A stretch of 52,679 bases of DNA, from positions 1-52,679 of the forward strand of contig JBKJPW010000163.1 of NCBI GenBank assembly GCA_046594225.1, written 5' to 3'. Shown piece after piece: positions 25,516 to 34,986 of this stretch (positions are counted from its first letter, which is position 1; every line of letters starts with the position of its first letter). This DNA is from UBA4416 sp046594225. GTDB lineage: Bacteria; Bacteroidota; Bacteroidia; B-17B0; Aurantibacillaceae. The position numbers and the translations under genes were made by a program. The notes below the pieces were generated by a model that saw nothing but the letters and a program-made list of their open reading frames with translations, did no database searches and had not been told where the DNA came from.

Positions 25516-25995
25516 ATGAAAAAACGATTTACTGCAAAAAATATAGGAGTATTTTTAGTGTTATTTTTTTTATTGATTCAATCTTTTCGAATTGACAAAA
25601 CAAATGAACCGGTTAACGGAACAACAGATTTTATTGTTTTAACGTCTGCAAATACTGAAGTTGCCAATACCTTAAAAATTGCTTGTTATGATTGTCATTC
25701 TAATCAACCAACTTTTCCTTGGTATACCAATATTGCTCCAGTTTCATGGTGGATTAAACATCACATAGATGAAGGAAGCCACCATTTAAATTTTTCGATT
25801 TGGGGAACGTATTCTGATAAAAAGAAAAACCATAAATTAGAAGAGTGTATTGAAATGGTAGAAGAAGAAGAAATGCCCATGAGTTCGTATACAATAATGC
25901 ATGGCGATGCTAAATTAACGGATGCTCAAAAATTGCAATTAGTGGAATTCTTTAAGGCACTTAAAAATGCAATGCCGCAGCCAGAAGAAGAGTAG
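25516..25995 (+). CDS. Haem-binding domain protein (single CxxCH)
   Basis: About 160 residues. An N-terminal membrane or signal segment (about 8-25) is followed by CYDCHSNQPTFPWYTNIAPV, a CxxCH haem-attachment motif in the context of the haem-binding domain family. A later EEEEMPMSSY segment supplies the usual conserved Met, a possible distal ligand. Likely a periplasm-facing membrane-anchored c-type haem protein. The frame extends to a TTG at 25489; the ATG at 25516 precedes the hydrophobic segment directly. Converges on the OmpA-family gene with a 2-bp gap. Confidence 0.87.
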   Translation: MKKRFTAKNIGVFLVLFFLLIQSFRIDKTNEPVNGTTDFIVLTSANTEVANTLKIACYDCHSNQPTFPWYTNIAPVSWWIKHHIDEGSHHLNFSIWGTYSDKKKNHKLEECIEMVEEEEMPMSSYTIMHGDAKLTDAQKLQLVEFFKALKNAMPQPEEE

Positions 25996-25997
25996 CA

Positions 25998-27194
25998 TTA
26001 AAAATCTAACACCAGTATTTCAACTCTTCTGTTTTGTTCTTGTTCATCAGCGGTGGCTTTTGGCAATTTAAATAACATTTCGTGATCACCTTTGCCATCA
26101 ATCTCTATTCGTTTTTCATCAATGCCCTGGATGGCTAAATAATTTCGAATAGAAGTAGCCCTTCCTTTAGTAAATGCAATAATTCCTTTTTCATCTTGCA
26201 TATCTCTTCCGTTGGAGTGCCCAATAATTTTAATTCTCAAATTAGGGTTCTTTTTCAAAAGCTTATATAAATTATACATGGATGGAACGGCGCGTGGTAA
26301 ATATTGCACCGAACCCCCAATAAAATTAATCGAACCAATAGAATATTTATTTCCTTTTTTAAGTTTTGGTAAAACTGTTTTAAGTGCTCTTAATTGTAAA
26401 GTATCAGCAAGGCTAATACTTTTGGTAAAGCTAAAACTACTATCATTATAAAAATTTAAATTGTATTGTTGATTTTTTGTAAGTGGTGCCATAAAATTAT
26501 AACTGCCGTCATCGGCTGTTTTTTCAAGTAATACGGTGTCACCTTTTTGATTGGTTAAAGCAATTTCGGTTTTAATAGGCTTGTTAGTATCATCTGTTAC
26601 AGTTCCTTTAAATAAAACGGGCTGAGCAATTTCAAACTCAATGGTATGCCCATCTCCTTTTTCGTACACATTATCTAGCACTAAATAATAGACTTCTCCT
26701 TTTTTTACAGTTAGGCTTTTACAGTAGGCGGGACCAACACCATGCTTTACAAAATCATTTTGTGATTTATAATTTAATCCCGTTTTGCCATTTAATTCTT
26801 CCTTATCTCTGCTAATACACGCCCTGATTGGGTTTATTTTAGTTTTTTGTAAACTATCGCAAAAATTATTTTTACCAGATTTAAATAACATAAAATCATA
26901 ATCATCATCTGCTTTGGTAGGAATAATATGCATGGTTAATTCGCCATTTATATTAATGATGAGTTTATACCAAGCTGAATTATGTTCTTTTTCAAAGGCA
27001 TAAGTTGTTTTTTGTTTAGACGTACTAATTTCCTTTATTTCTCCAAATCCTTTAGGAGCAATAGTTTTACCATAAATGGTTTTGCTGTTAATGGCAATGA
27101 CCTTAGCCTGGTTACAATCACAAAAAACCGTATCCAGTTTTTTGGTTTGAGAAATTAACTGTATAGATAATAGTAGAAGTAGGATTAGTCGCAT
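25998..27194 (-). CDS. OmpA-family outer-membrane protein
   Basis: 398 residues: signal peptide (1-16), an N-terminal beta domain (about 20-200), a carboxypeptidase-regulatory/CNA-like repeat (about 200-265), and a C-terminal OmpA domain (about 285-398) with IKIIGHSNGRDMQDEKG and AIQGIDEKRIEIDGKG, ending EQEQNRRVEILVLDF. The OmpA domain should bind peptidoglycan. The domain order is common in Bacteroidota; the N-terminal part (with SLTVKKGEVYYLVLDN) resembles pre-peptidase-like beta domains. Specific function unknown. Confidence 0.85.
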   Translation of the reverse strand: MRLILLLLLSIQLISQTKKLDTVFCDCNQAKVIAINSKTIYGKTIAPKGFGEIKEISTSKQKTTYAFEKEHNSAWYKLIININGELTMHIIPTKADDDYDFMLFKSGKNNFCDSLQKTKINPIRACISRDKEELNGKTGLNYKSQNDFVKHGVGPAYCKSLTVKKGEVYYLVLDNVYEKGDGHTIEFEIAQPVLFKGTVTDDTNKPIKTEIALTNQKGDTVLLEKTADDGSYNFMAPLTKNQQYNLNFYNDSSFSFTKSISLADTLQLRALKTVLPKLKKGNKYSIGSINFIGGSVQYLPRAVPSMYNLYKLLKKNPNLRIKIIGHSNGRDMQDEKGIIAFTKGRATSIRNYLAIQGIDEKRIEIDGKGDHEMLFKLPKATADEQEQNRRVEILVLDF

Positions 27195-27233
27195 AGTATC
27201 ATAATACAGATGATGATTAAAAGTAACAAAAAA

Positions 27234-29657
27234 TTACACTTTAATTCCTATGATGCAAACATCATCTACCTGTTCCAAATCACCAACCCAGTTTTTAAAC
27301 GTGGTTTCAAGTAATTGTTTTTGTTCGGCAATTGGAAGATGATTATTAGCAATTAATAATTCTTTCAATTTTTTGCTCATAAACTTTTTACCATTTGGTC
27401 CGCCAAACTGATCAGGGAAACCATCCGTTAAAGCATAAATGGTATCGCCTTTGTGTAATTCAATAGTGTGTAAGGTAAATGGAACATCTTGTTTGTCGCT
27501 TTTGCCAACAGGCATTTTATCAGGTTTAATTTCTATTAGTTCATAAGTGTCGTCATTGCGAGGTAACGAAGCAATCTCATGCTTAGTTTGAGATTGCTTC
27601 AGGCTATTGTCTTCGCAATGACGTTTCCGGATAATCCATACAGGGTTATTGGCCGCCGCAAGTTGTAATTGTTTTTTATCAAAATCAAAAACCAGCAAAC
27701 TACAATCCATACCATCTTTTCCGCCATCAGCACTGCCATCTTTTTTTAAGCGTTCAATAATGTTTAAACGTGTATGGTTTAAAATTTCAGCAGGATTTGT
27801 ATGATGTTCAATAGCTTTTTCTAAACTGGTTACGTTTAGTAAACTCATAATAGCACCAGGTACACCGTGGCCTGTGCTATCTGCAATAGCTAATGCAAAA
27901 TTTCCATTACTTAATTTTGAAGCCCAATAAAAATCACCACTTACTACATCTTTTGGTTTAAAAAACACAAAGTAGTTTTCGTCATTGCGAGCGACCAAAG
28001 GAAGCGAAGCAATCTCACCAGTTGTTTGAGATTGCTTCGTGCCTCGCAATGACGGAACAAGGTTTGCATCCAACAATTCTTTACTTGCTAAAAAACTTCG
28101 CTGTATGCGTTCAGCATAATTAATACTGTCTGTAATTTCTTTATGTTTTTCTTCTACTAAATGCTTTTGTTGTGTAATGATTACATTTTGCGTTTGTGTT
28201 TCTTTTTCTTTGGCCTCGATAATATGTTTTTGTTTGCGAGTTATACGGAAACGGTTAAACATAAAACCCGCAAAAATTAATACTAAAATCAAACCACCAT
28301 ATAAGGCAAAGCGCTGTGTTTTTTCTTGTTTTAATTGTACAGCAACAACCTTTTTTTCTTCTTCTACTTTTACACTATCAGCAGTGGCTTTTTTTTCATA
28401 CTCATATCTAAATTGAGACCTGATGCTTTCTTTTTTGTTTTCTTGATTTACAACACTGTCGCGCATGACAATATATATTTCGTAATTATATAAAGCCTCT
28501 TTATAATTACCTGTTGCTTTATATATGGTGTTTAATTTTTCGGCAGCATTTTGTATTCTTTCAGGATAACCTAATTCCTTACTTAACGTCATTCCTTTTG
28601 TTGTATAAGTTAATGCTTCAGTATATTTTTTTTGTTTGAGATAAAGTGCACCTATATTTATGAGCGCGTTAGAAATACCGTCTTTATCATCAATTTCCTC
28701 ATATATTTTTAAACTTTTAAAATTATACTCTAATGCTTTCGAAAAATCTTTGAGGTTGCTGTAGATCGATCCAATATTGTTAAGCGAATTTGCCACACCT
28801 TCTATATTACCAATGTCCTCTCTCATTTTTAGAGCTTGTTCCTGATATTCCAGAGCATTTGTGTAATTGCCGGTATGATTATAAAACACACCGATATTAT
28901 TAAATGAAGTAGCAATGCCTTCTTTATTACCAATCTCTTTTTTTATTTTTAGGCTTTTAAAGTAATATTCAAGAGCTTTAGCGGTGTCTCCCTGGTCTTC
29001 ATAAATAATACCAATATTGTTAAGAGAAGAGGCGACTCCTTTTTGGTCTTTTATTTCTTCGCGTATTTTTAAGCTTCTGTTATTATACTCTAATGCTTTT
29101 ACGATATCTCCTTGGTTTTTATACACAAAACCCATATTATAGAGAGAAGACGCAACACCTTGTTTATCGCCAAGATTAGTAACGACTTGAAGGCTTTTGT
29201 TATAATACACTAACGCTTTGGTTATATCACCTTGGATTTCATACACTGTAGCAATGTTATTAAGCGTTGGTGCAATTCCAACATTATCGCCAAGGACTTC
29301 AAATATTTTGAGACTTTTATTGTAATGTTCCAGTGCGGTTTTAAGATCACCACCCATTTGTGCCTGGAAGCCAAGATTATTTGTTGCTTCTGCTAAGTAT
29401 GGTAAGTATATTTTTTTTAAAGGAGTGTTACTGACTACATTCTTTTGTGCCAGTTTCAAAAGTTGTTCGTTGTATTGAGGCCATTCCTCGTCGTTAGCTA
29501 TTAAACTTAACTGGTACAAAATTTCACATCGGGTAGTGTCGTGTTTGGCATCTTTAAGTGCCAGTTTAAAAGAATCAATTTCTTTATTTTGAGAAAACAA
29601 CGAGTTACAATTAAGTAATAAAAGGAAAGGAAGAAACAACGATATTTTATATTTCAT
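27234..29657 (-). CDS. TPR and SpoIIE-type (PP2C) phosphatase
   Basis: 807 residues: signal peptide, eight or more TPR/Kelch-like TPR_12 repeats (about 75-400), a membrane helix (about 452-470), a coiled coil (480-525) and a SpoIIE phosphatase domain with DSTGHGVPGAIMSLL, DGMDCSLLVFDF and LTDGFPDQFGG. The periplasmic TPR array probably senses a signal and the cytosolic domain dephosphorylates a partner. Two palindromic repeats (27551-27623 and 27980-28054) are translated in frame as about 25-residue inserts near residues 534-559 and 678-702; the paralogue at 49570 lacks both. Confidence 0.92.
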   Translation of the reverse strand: MKYKISLFLPFLLLLNCNSLFSQNKEIDSFKLALKDAKHDTTRCEILYQLSLIANDEEWPQYNEQLLKLAQKNVVSNTPLKKIYLPYLAEATNNLGFQAQMGGDLKTALEHYNKSLKIFEVLGDNVGIAPTLNNIATVYEIQGDITKALVYYNKSLQVVTNLGDKQGVASSLYNMGFVYKNQGDIVKALEYNNRSLKIREEIKDQKGVASSLNNIGIIYEDQGDTAKALEYYFKSLKIKKEIGNKEGIATSFNNIGVFYNHTGNYTNALEYQEQALKMREDIGNIEGVANSLNNIGSIYSNLKDFSKALEYNFKSLKIYEEIDDKDGISNALINIGALYLKQKKYTEALTYTTKGMTLSKELGYPERIQNAAEKLNTIYKATGNYKEALYNYEIYIVMRDSVVNQENKKESIRSQFRYEYEKKATADSVKVEEEKKVVAVQLKQEKTQRFALYGGLILVLIFAGFMFNRFRITRKQKHIIEAKEKETQTQNVIITQQKHLVEEKHKEITDSINYAERIQRSFLASKELLDANLVPSLRGTKQSQTTGEIASLPLVARNDENYFVFFKPKDVVSGDFYWASKLSNGNFALAIADSTGHGVPGAIMSLLNVTSLEKAIEHHTNPAEILNHTRLNIIERLKKDGSADGGKDGMDCSLLVFDFDKKQLQLAAANNPVWIIRKRHCEDNSLKQSQTKHEIASLPRNDDTYELIEIKPDKMPVGKSDKQDVPFTLHTIELHKGDTIYALTDGFPDQFGGPNGKKFMSKKLKELLIANNHLPIAEQKQLLETTFKNWVGDLEQVDDVCIIGIKV
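27551..27623. repeat. Palindromic element inside a coding gene (copy 1)
   Basis: Bounded by CGTCATTGCGA (27551-27561) and its complement TCGCAATGACG (27613-27623), with inner arms GAAGCAATCTCA and TGAGATTGCTTC. Same family as 27980-28054. It encodes RHCEDNSLKQSQTKHEIASL and a few more residues of the phosphatase. The CGTCATTGCGA...GCAATGACG type occurs in many bacterial genomes (recall). Confidence 0.92.
27980..28054. repeat. Palindromic element inside a coding gene (copy 2)
   Basis: Bounded by CGTCATTGCGAG and CTCGCAATGACG with inner arms CGAAGCAATCTCA and TGAGATTGCTTCG. 75 bp, so exactly 25 codons. It encodes SLRGTKQSQTTGEIASLPLV and flanking residues between the coiled coil and the SpoIIE core. 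Confidence 0.92.
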
Positions 29658-29690
29658 AAATTGAAAGTGGTGTTTAATTCGTATATAAAC

Positions 29691-29724
29691 AATAAACCCT
29701 CGTTAATTTTATCGAGGGTTTATT
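29691..29724. terminator. Terminator downstream of odhB
   Basis: Twelve-bp perfect stem AATAAACCCTCG / CGAGGGTTTATT with a 10-nt loop. It lies between odhB and the downstream phosphatase gene, both on the minus strand. Confidence 0.85.
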
Positions 29725-29744
29725 TCTAAATTTTATGAGATGCT

Positions 29745-29769
29745 GCCCTTCAACTTCGCTCAGGGTAAC
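29745..29769. repeat. Intergenic copy of a short palindromic repeat
   Basis: GCCCTTCAACTTCGCTCAGGG followed by TAAC; ends CCCT/AGGG are complementary. Related to the short repeats inside pgk, odhA and the sigma factor gene. Confidence 0.5.
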
Positions 29770-29786
29770 AGTTAGAACAAAAATGA

Positions 29787-31049
29787 CTACAATCCCAACA
29801 ATACTTCTTCTGGTAATTTACCACCAAACAAAATGCGGCTTGGGTTTTCTAACATCTCTTTTACTTTCACTAAAAAACCAACTGATTCTCTTCCGTCAAT
29901 AATTCTATGATCATAACTTAAAGCAATGTACATCATCGGACGAATCACCACTTGTCCGTTAACTGCCATTGGTCTATCTACTACATTATGCATTCCTAAA
30001 ATAGCGCTTTGCGGAGGATTGATGATTGGCGTACTCATCATAGAACCAAATACGCCACCATTAGTGATTGTAAAAGTTCCACCAGTCATATCTTCGATGG
30101 TTAATTTACCATCACGAGCTTTAATGGCTAAATCTTTAATTCCTTTTTCAATTTCTGCAATGCTCATTAACTCTGCATTACGTAATACCGGAACCATTAA
30201 TCCTTTTGGTGCACTTACGGCGATACCAATATCACAATATTTATTGTAAACTAATTCTTCGCCATCAATCATTCCGTTTACAGCAGGGTAGTGGAATAAT
30301 GCTTCCGTTACCGCTTTCGTAAAGAAACTCATGAAACCAACATTAGTACCATACACTTCTTTAAATTTATCTTTGTATTTAGCACGAATCGCATAAATCT
30401 CGCTCATATCAACTTCGTTGAAAGTAGTTAACATAGCAGTTTCGTTTTTAACTGCTACTAAACGTTTAGCAACTGTTTTACGTAAAGACGTCATTTTTGC
30501 TCTGTCTTTATCTCTACCGCCTTGCCAGCTATTACTTAATACTTTTTGCGCAGTTGGTAAACCGTTAGATAAAGCCGCCAATACATCTTGTTTAGTAATA
30601 CGGCCATCTTTACCAGTACCGTTCATTTGGCCTGCACCGATGTTGTTTTCAGCCATTATTTTTGCAGCAGCAACACTTGGCGTACCACTTGCATAAGTTG
30701 TTTGAGTAGAGTTATTGGTTGTTGGAGTTGAAACTACCGTTTCTGGTTTTTTCTCTACAACAACTTCTTTCTTTTCACTAACAACTTCTTTAGCTTTTGC
30801 TTCTGGTTTAAACGACGTATCAATTTTAACAACTACTTGCCCAACTTTTACTGTATCGCCTTCAGCAGCTAATACTTCAATTTTACCAGACTCTTCAGCA
30901 TTTAAAGTTAAAGTTGCTTTATCAGAATCTACTTCTGCTAATACTTCATCTTTTTCAACGATATCACCTGTGTTTTTTACCCAACGAGCAATAACTACTT
31001 CTGTGATTGATTCTCCTGGACTTGGTACTTTTAATTCTACAATTGCCAT
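29787..31049 (-). CDS. odhB: 2-oxoglutarate dehydrogenase E2 (dihydrolipoyl succinyltransferase)
   Basis: Core subunit of the 2-oxoglutarate dehydrogenase complex of the TCA cycle. 420 residues: lipoyl domain (1-76) with lipoylated Lys44 in EVDSDKATLTL, a Lys/Glu/Thr-rich linker, a peripheral-subunit-binding domain (about 125-160, PSVAAAKIMAENNI), and the catalytic acyltransferase domain with SYDHRIIDGRESVGF near residue 385. Single lipoyl domain, as usual for OdhB. Downstream of odhA in the same direction, separated by a 74-bp gap with a hairpin. Confidence 0.96.
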   Translation of the reverse strand: MAIVELKVPSPGESITEVVIARWVKNTGDIVEKDEVLAEVDSDKATLTLNAEESGKIEVLAAEGDTVKVGQVVVKIDTSFKPEAKAKEVVSEKKEVVVEKKPETVVSTPTTNNSTQTTYASGTPSVAAAKIMAENNIGAGQMNGTGKDGRITKQDVLAALSNGLPTAQKVLSNSWQGGRDKDRAKMTSLRKTVAKRLVAVKNETAMLTTFNEVDMSEIYAIRAKYKDKFKEVYGTNVGFMSFFTKAVTEALFHYPAVNGMIDGEELVYNKYCDIGIAVSAPKGLMVPVLRNAELMSIAEIEKGIKDLAIKARDGKLTIEDMTGGTFTITNGGVFGSMMSTPIINPPQSAILGMHNVVDRPMAVNGQVVIRPMMYIALSYDHRIIDGRESVGFLVKVKEMLENPSRILFGGKLPEEVLLGL

Positions 31050-31074
31050 AATTTATTTAAGATTTAAGATTTAT

Positions 31075-31113
31075 GAAGTCAGATTTTAATTCTTAAATCT
31101 AAATTCTGACTTC
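31075..31113. repeat. Hairpin between odhA and odhB
   Basis: GAAGTCAGA (31075-31083) pairs with TCTGACTTC (31105-31113), inner A/T-rich sequence also partly complementary. It lies in the intercistronic gap and lacks a clear T-tract after the stem on the minus strand; possible processing site or interspersed repeat. Confidence 0.5.
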
Positions 31114-31123
31114 GTACTTTATT

Positions 31124-33862
31124 TTACTTTACTAATACTTTAGAAAAAATGTTTGTCATAATTTCTTCGTTCTCTGCCGCATGACGTTTTGCATAACCTG
31201 TTGCAGGGCTTGCCGCTTCATGTCTGCCAATATATTTTAAGTTAAGTGAGCGCAAGTTTTTATCTACAAATCTCCAAGGACCCATATTTTCAGGCTCTTC
31301 TTGAATAAATAAATAGTCTTTTGCTTTACTGTATTTCTTTAAAATAACATCTATTTGCTTTTGAGGGAAAGGATACAATTGTTCTAAACGAATAAAGACA
31401 ATATCATTTACACCTTCTTTTTCTCTACGCTCAATTAAATCATAATATACTTTTCCTGAACAGAAAGCAACACGCGTTACATTTTTTGCATTAACGGTTA
31501 CTGAGCCAGTCGAAGTATCGTCTAAAACCTCTTGGAAGTTCGCTTTTGTGAAATCTGTTAACTTACTTACACAAGTTGGGTAACGTAATAATTTTTTTGG
31601 AGTAAAGCACACTAATGGTTTACGGAAATCACGTTTTAACTGACGACGTAATACATGGAATTGTTGCGCTGGTGTAGTTGCGTTTACAATTTGCATATTG
31701 TTTTCAGCACAAGCTTGTAAAAAACGCTCCATACGAGCACTTGAATGTTCTGGCCCTTGTCCTTCATAACCATGAGGCAACAACATGACTAATCCATTCA
31801 TACGACGCCATTTGTACTCTGCTGAGGTTAAGTATTGGTCAATAATAATTTGTGCTCCGTTAAAGAAATCTCCAAACTGCGCTTCCCAAATAGTTAAGGT
31901 GTTTGGCGCAGCAAAAGCGTAACCATATTCAAAACCTAAAACACCATACTCACTTAGCAAAGAATTATAGATTTCTAATTTTACTTTGGCATCAATATTA
32001 TTTAATGGCGTATATTCTTCTTCGCTGTCTTCTAATTTTACAATAGCATGACGGTGAGAGAAAGTACCACGCTCAACATCTTGTCCACTGAAACGAACAG
32101 GAAAACCTTCTTTCATTAAAGAACCATAAGCTAACAGTTCACCCATTGCCCAATCATAATTATCATTGGTAATCATGGCTTTTCTGTCCTCAAATAATTT
32201 TTGAATTTTATTGAAGAATTTTTTGTCCTTAGGTAACTCCGTAGATTTTTTAGCAATCTCTAAAAATAATTTCTCATCAATAGCTGTTTTTGGAGATTCG
32301 TCAAAATCGCTTTCAGTAGCTCTTTTTACACCCTTCCATGTTCCTTCTAAGAAAGAAGTAATTTTAGACTTCTCCGTTTTTTTAGCTTCTTCTAGATTAG
32401 TATCTAATTCAGCTTTAAAAGCGTTTTCAATATCTTTGGCTTCGTTTGCTAATTCCGAATTTTCTGATTTTAGTTTTTCAACATAAATATCTTTCGGGTT
32501 GGCATGAGCGGCAATAGCTTTATATAATAATGGTTGAGTGAAACGAGGTTCATCACCTTCGTTATGCCCATATTTACGGTAACATAATACATCAATAAAT
32601 ACATCTCTGTGAAATGTTTGACGGAACTCCATCGCTAATTTAGAGATAAAGCATAAAGCCTCTACATCATCACCATTTACGTGAAACACAGGGCTCAATA
32701 CTACTTTTGCAACATCTGTACAGTATGTGGATGAACGAGCGTCCATATAATTGGTTGTAAATCCAATTTGATTATTAATCACAAAGTGAACTGTTCCTCC
32801 GGTTTTAAAACCATCTAACTGACTCATCTGCACTAATTCGTACACTAAACCTTGTCCTGCAACAGCAGCATCACCATGTAAACTAATAGCACAGGCTTTT
32901 GTATTGTCGCCACCATGACGGCTATCAATCTTAGAACGAATAATTCCCTGAACAACAGATGCTGAGGTTTCTAAGTGAGATGGGTTAGGTGTTAAACTGA
33001 TATGTACATTTTTTCCTTCATCACTTAATTGATCCGATGAATAACCCATGTGGTATTTCACATCACCGTCAAATAAAGAATCTTCACTTGGTCTGCCTTC
33101 AAACTCAGTAAATACATCTTTATAGGTTTTGTTCATGATATTCGTCAACACGTTTAATCGTCCGCGGTGAGCCATACCAATTACATAATCTTGAATTCCT
33201 AAATTTGCACCATGTTCCATTAGAGCATTGATTGCTGGAATAACAGCTTCACCACCTTCTAAAGAAAAACGCTTTTGCCCAACAAACTTTGTATGTAAAT
33301 AACTTTCGAAAATAACAGCCTGAGTTAATTTTTTAAGGATCACTTTTTTCTCATCTTTAGAAAAAGCAGGTGTATTCTTGTTTTTTTCCATGCGCTCTTG
33401 TAACCACTTCAATACTTTTGGTTCACGCATGTATAAATATTCTACACCTATACTTTGGCAATAAGTGCACTCTAGGTGAGAGATAACATCCTTTAATTTG
33501 GCGGCTCCAAGTCCAATTTCGTTACCGGCCTGAAAAACTGTTTCTAAGTCTTTATCAGATAAGCCAAAGTTTTCTAAAGCCAAGGTTGGCTCGTAGTTAC
33601 GACGCTGACGAACAGGATTTGTTTTGGTAAATAAATGGCCGCGTTGACGATATCCATTAATTAAACCAAGAACCTTGAACTCCTTAGTCACATTTTCAGG
33701 AATCGCTCCGCCATCTGATTCGTAAGAAGTACGAGCAAATTCAAAGCCTTTAAAGAAATCGCGCCACGAAGCGTCAACAGAATTAGCGTCTTGGTTATAC
33801 TGCAAAAATAAACTCTCAATAGCGTTTACATCGCTTGTGCCAACATAGGAAAATTTGTCCAT
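31124..33862 (-). CDS. odhA: 2-oxoglutarate dehydrogenase E1
   Basis: Thiamine-diphosphate-dependent decarboxylase of the TCA cycle. 912 residues: N-terminal helix (YVGTSDVNAIESLFLQYNQD) that contacts E2, then transketolase-like domains with IGMAHRGRLNVL, CAISLHGDAAVAGQG (ThDP/Mg region), INNQIGFTT, and the C-terminal QFGDFFNGAQIIIDQY and LLPHGYEGQGPEHSSARMER. A short segment near residue 785 (DDTSTGSVTV) is encoded by a repeat related to those in pgk and the sigma factor gene. Precedes odhB; the E3 gene is not in the window. Confidence 0.96.
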   Translation of the reverse strand: MDKFSYVGTSDVNAIESLFLQYNQDANSVDASWRDFFKGFEFARTSYESDGGAIPENVTKEFKVLGLINGYRQRGHLFTKTNPVRQRRNYEPTLALENFGLSDKDLETVFQAGNEIGLGAAKLKDVISHLECTYCQSIGVEYLYMREPKVLKWLQERMEKNKNTPAFSKDEKKVILKKLTQAVIFESYLHTKFVGQKRFSLEGGEAVIPAINALMEHGANLGIQDYVIGMAHRGRLNVLTNIMNKTYKDVFTEFEGRPSEDSLFDGDVKYHMGYSSDQLSDEGKNVHISLTPNPSHLETSASVVQGIIRSKIDSRHGGDNTKACAISLHGDAAVAGQGLVYELVQMSQLDGFKTGGTVHFVINNQIGFTTNYMDARSSTYCTDVAKVVLSPVFHVNGDDVEALCFISKLAMEFRQTFHRDVFIDVLCYRKYGHNEGDEPRFTQPLLYKAIAAHANPKDIYVEKLKSENSELANEAKDIENAFKAELDTNLEEAKKTEKSKITSFLEGTWKGVKRATESDFDESPKTAIDEKLFLEIAKKSTELPKDKKFFNKIQKLFEDRKAMITNDNYDWAMGELLAYGSLMKEGFPVRFSGQDVERGTFSHRHAIVKLEDSEEEYTPLNNIDAKVKLEIYNSLLSEYGVLGFEYGYAFAAPNTLTIWEAQFGDFFNGAQIIIDQYLTSAEYKWRRMNGLVMLLPHGYEGQGPEHSSARMERFLQACAENNMQIVNATTPAQQFHVLRRQLKRDFRKPLVCFTPKKLLRYPTCVSKLTDFTKANFQEVLDDTSTGSVTVNAKNVTRVAFCSGKVYYDLIERREKEGVNDIVFIRLEQLYPFPQKQIDVILKKYSKAKDYLFIQEEPENMGPWRFVDKNLRSLNLKYIGRHEAASPATGYAKRHAAENEEIMTNIFSKVLVK
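31496..31522 (-). repeat. Short repeat translated inside odhA
   Basis: Plus-strand GGTTACTGAgccaGTCGAAG shares its outer blocks with the complement of the pgk repeat (GGTTACTGAacttGTCGAAG). In both genes the reading frame gives T-S-T-x-S-V-T. Confidence 0.55.
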
Positions 33863-33971
33863 TTTAATTTTGTTAAAAAACAGGGCTAATTTAAGGATTT
33901 TAATGTAAAATAGGGCTAAATAATGGGCTAAAAAAGCTTTTATTTAGATATCAATTACTAAAAAACAGCAG

Positions 33972-34928
33972 TTATTTATTGCTTTTTATGATTAAGCTAT
34001 CTATTCTATGAAATAATAAGTCGATTTTTTTATAAAACATCGTTGTATCTCTATAATATAGCTTGTATTTCACTAAAGCATTTCTATTTAAAGCTTCAAA
34101 GCGCGCGTGAGCACTTCTAAGATCTTTTTTAATGGCTTTATCTTTAAAATTTATTGTTTTAAAATAATTTTTGAGGTTGTTTGACTTTTGAATATATACT
34201 GCATCAAACTTCTTATCAATTGCAGCGTGCTTTTTAGATTTTTTAAATGAAGCCCCTATTTTAATACCAATGCTTGTTTGAAAATAACTGCTGTTACTAG
34301 TATACTCTTTTGGATATTTTGGTTCGTCAGCAGAATTATAATATTTATAACTAGATGAGTAAATTATAGTTTTTGCTTTTAAATTGGTAGCGCCAAAAGA
34401 GATAAATGGTTCAATAAAGATGTGTTTATATGTAAACTTATTGCCAAAAGTTATACCAACAGTGTTACCGTAGCCTTTGCGTTCTATCATATCATAATAA
34501 AACTGCGACCCTCTTCCGTTATAATGTTCTACTGCCACAGGAGTATGCCACAACTGCTCAAAAGCCAGGTTTAGTCCAACATATAACCTGTTTTTTGTAC
34601 TAAACATAAATTTAGGTTTAATGCTGCATCCATAGCCTTTAAAATCATAATAATCCCATTGTAAAATTTTTTCATATAAGTAGCCATAGGGATATATCTT
34701 ATAAACACTTAAATCTAAACTATACTTGTTATTAATTTGATATTGTGCACCAATGCCGTACTCCCTAATAATATCATAATAACCATACACACTGAATATA
34801 TAATTTGGTTCTGGTTTAAATTTTGCAATTGTACCAAAGTTTTTAAGCTGCCCAATCATAAGCGTTGAAGAGTAAAATAACACTAGGAAGAGAGTAATTA
34901 TAATTTTTTGGTAAAACTTAGAACACAT
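33972..34928 (-). CDS. Probable outer-membrane beta-barrel protein, unknown family
   Basis: 318 residues. Signal peptide (about 1-27), then about 190 residues of alternating aromatic/polar strands (FSVYGYYDII, YGIGAQYQINNKYSLDLSVY, RLYVGLNLAFEQLW) like small outer-membrane barrels, and a basic, helical C-terminal part (about 235-318). No named family recognised. Divergent from the SPOR protein gene 58 bp away. Confidence 0.7.
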   Translation of the reverse strand: MCSKFYQKIIITLFLVLFYSSTLMIGQLKNFGTIAKFKPEPNYIFSVYGYYDIIREYGIGAQYQINNKYSLDLSVYKIYPYGYLYEKILQWDYYDFKGYGCSIKPKFMFSTKNRLYVGLNLAFEQLWHTPVAVEHYNGRGSQFYYDMIERKGYGNTVGITFGNKFTYKHIFIEPFISFGATNLKAKTIIYSSSYKYYNSADEPKYPKEYTSNSSYFQTSIGIKIGASFKKSKKHAAIDKKFDAVYIQKSNNLKNYFKTINFKDKAIKKDLRSAHARFEALNRNALVKYKLYYRDTTMFYKKIDLLFHRIDSLIIKSNK

Positions 34929-34986
34929 ATTATAACTTTGTTTATTAAATATACAAAGATTGACGCAAATTGCATATTTTTGTTAA

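Noticed and set aside
34975..34982. TATTTTTG as the promoter of the SPOR gene
   Set aside because: It ends 4 bp before the GTG and has no TTG at the right distance; the transcript would start within the start codon.
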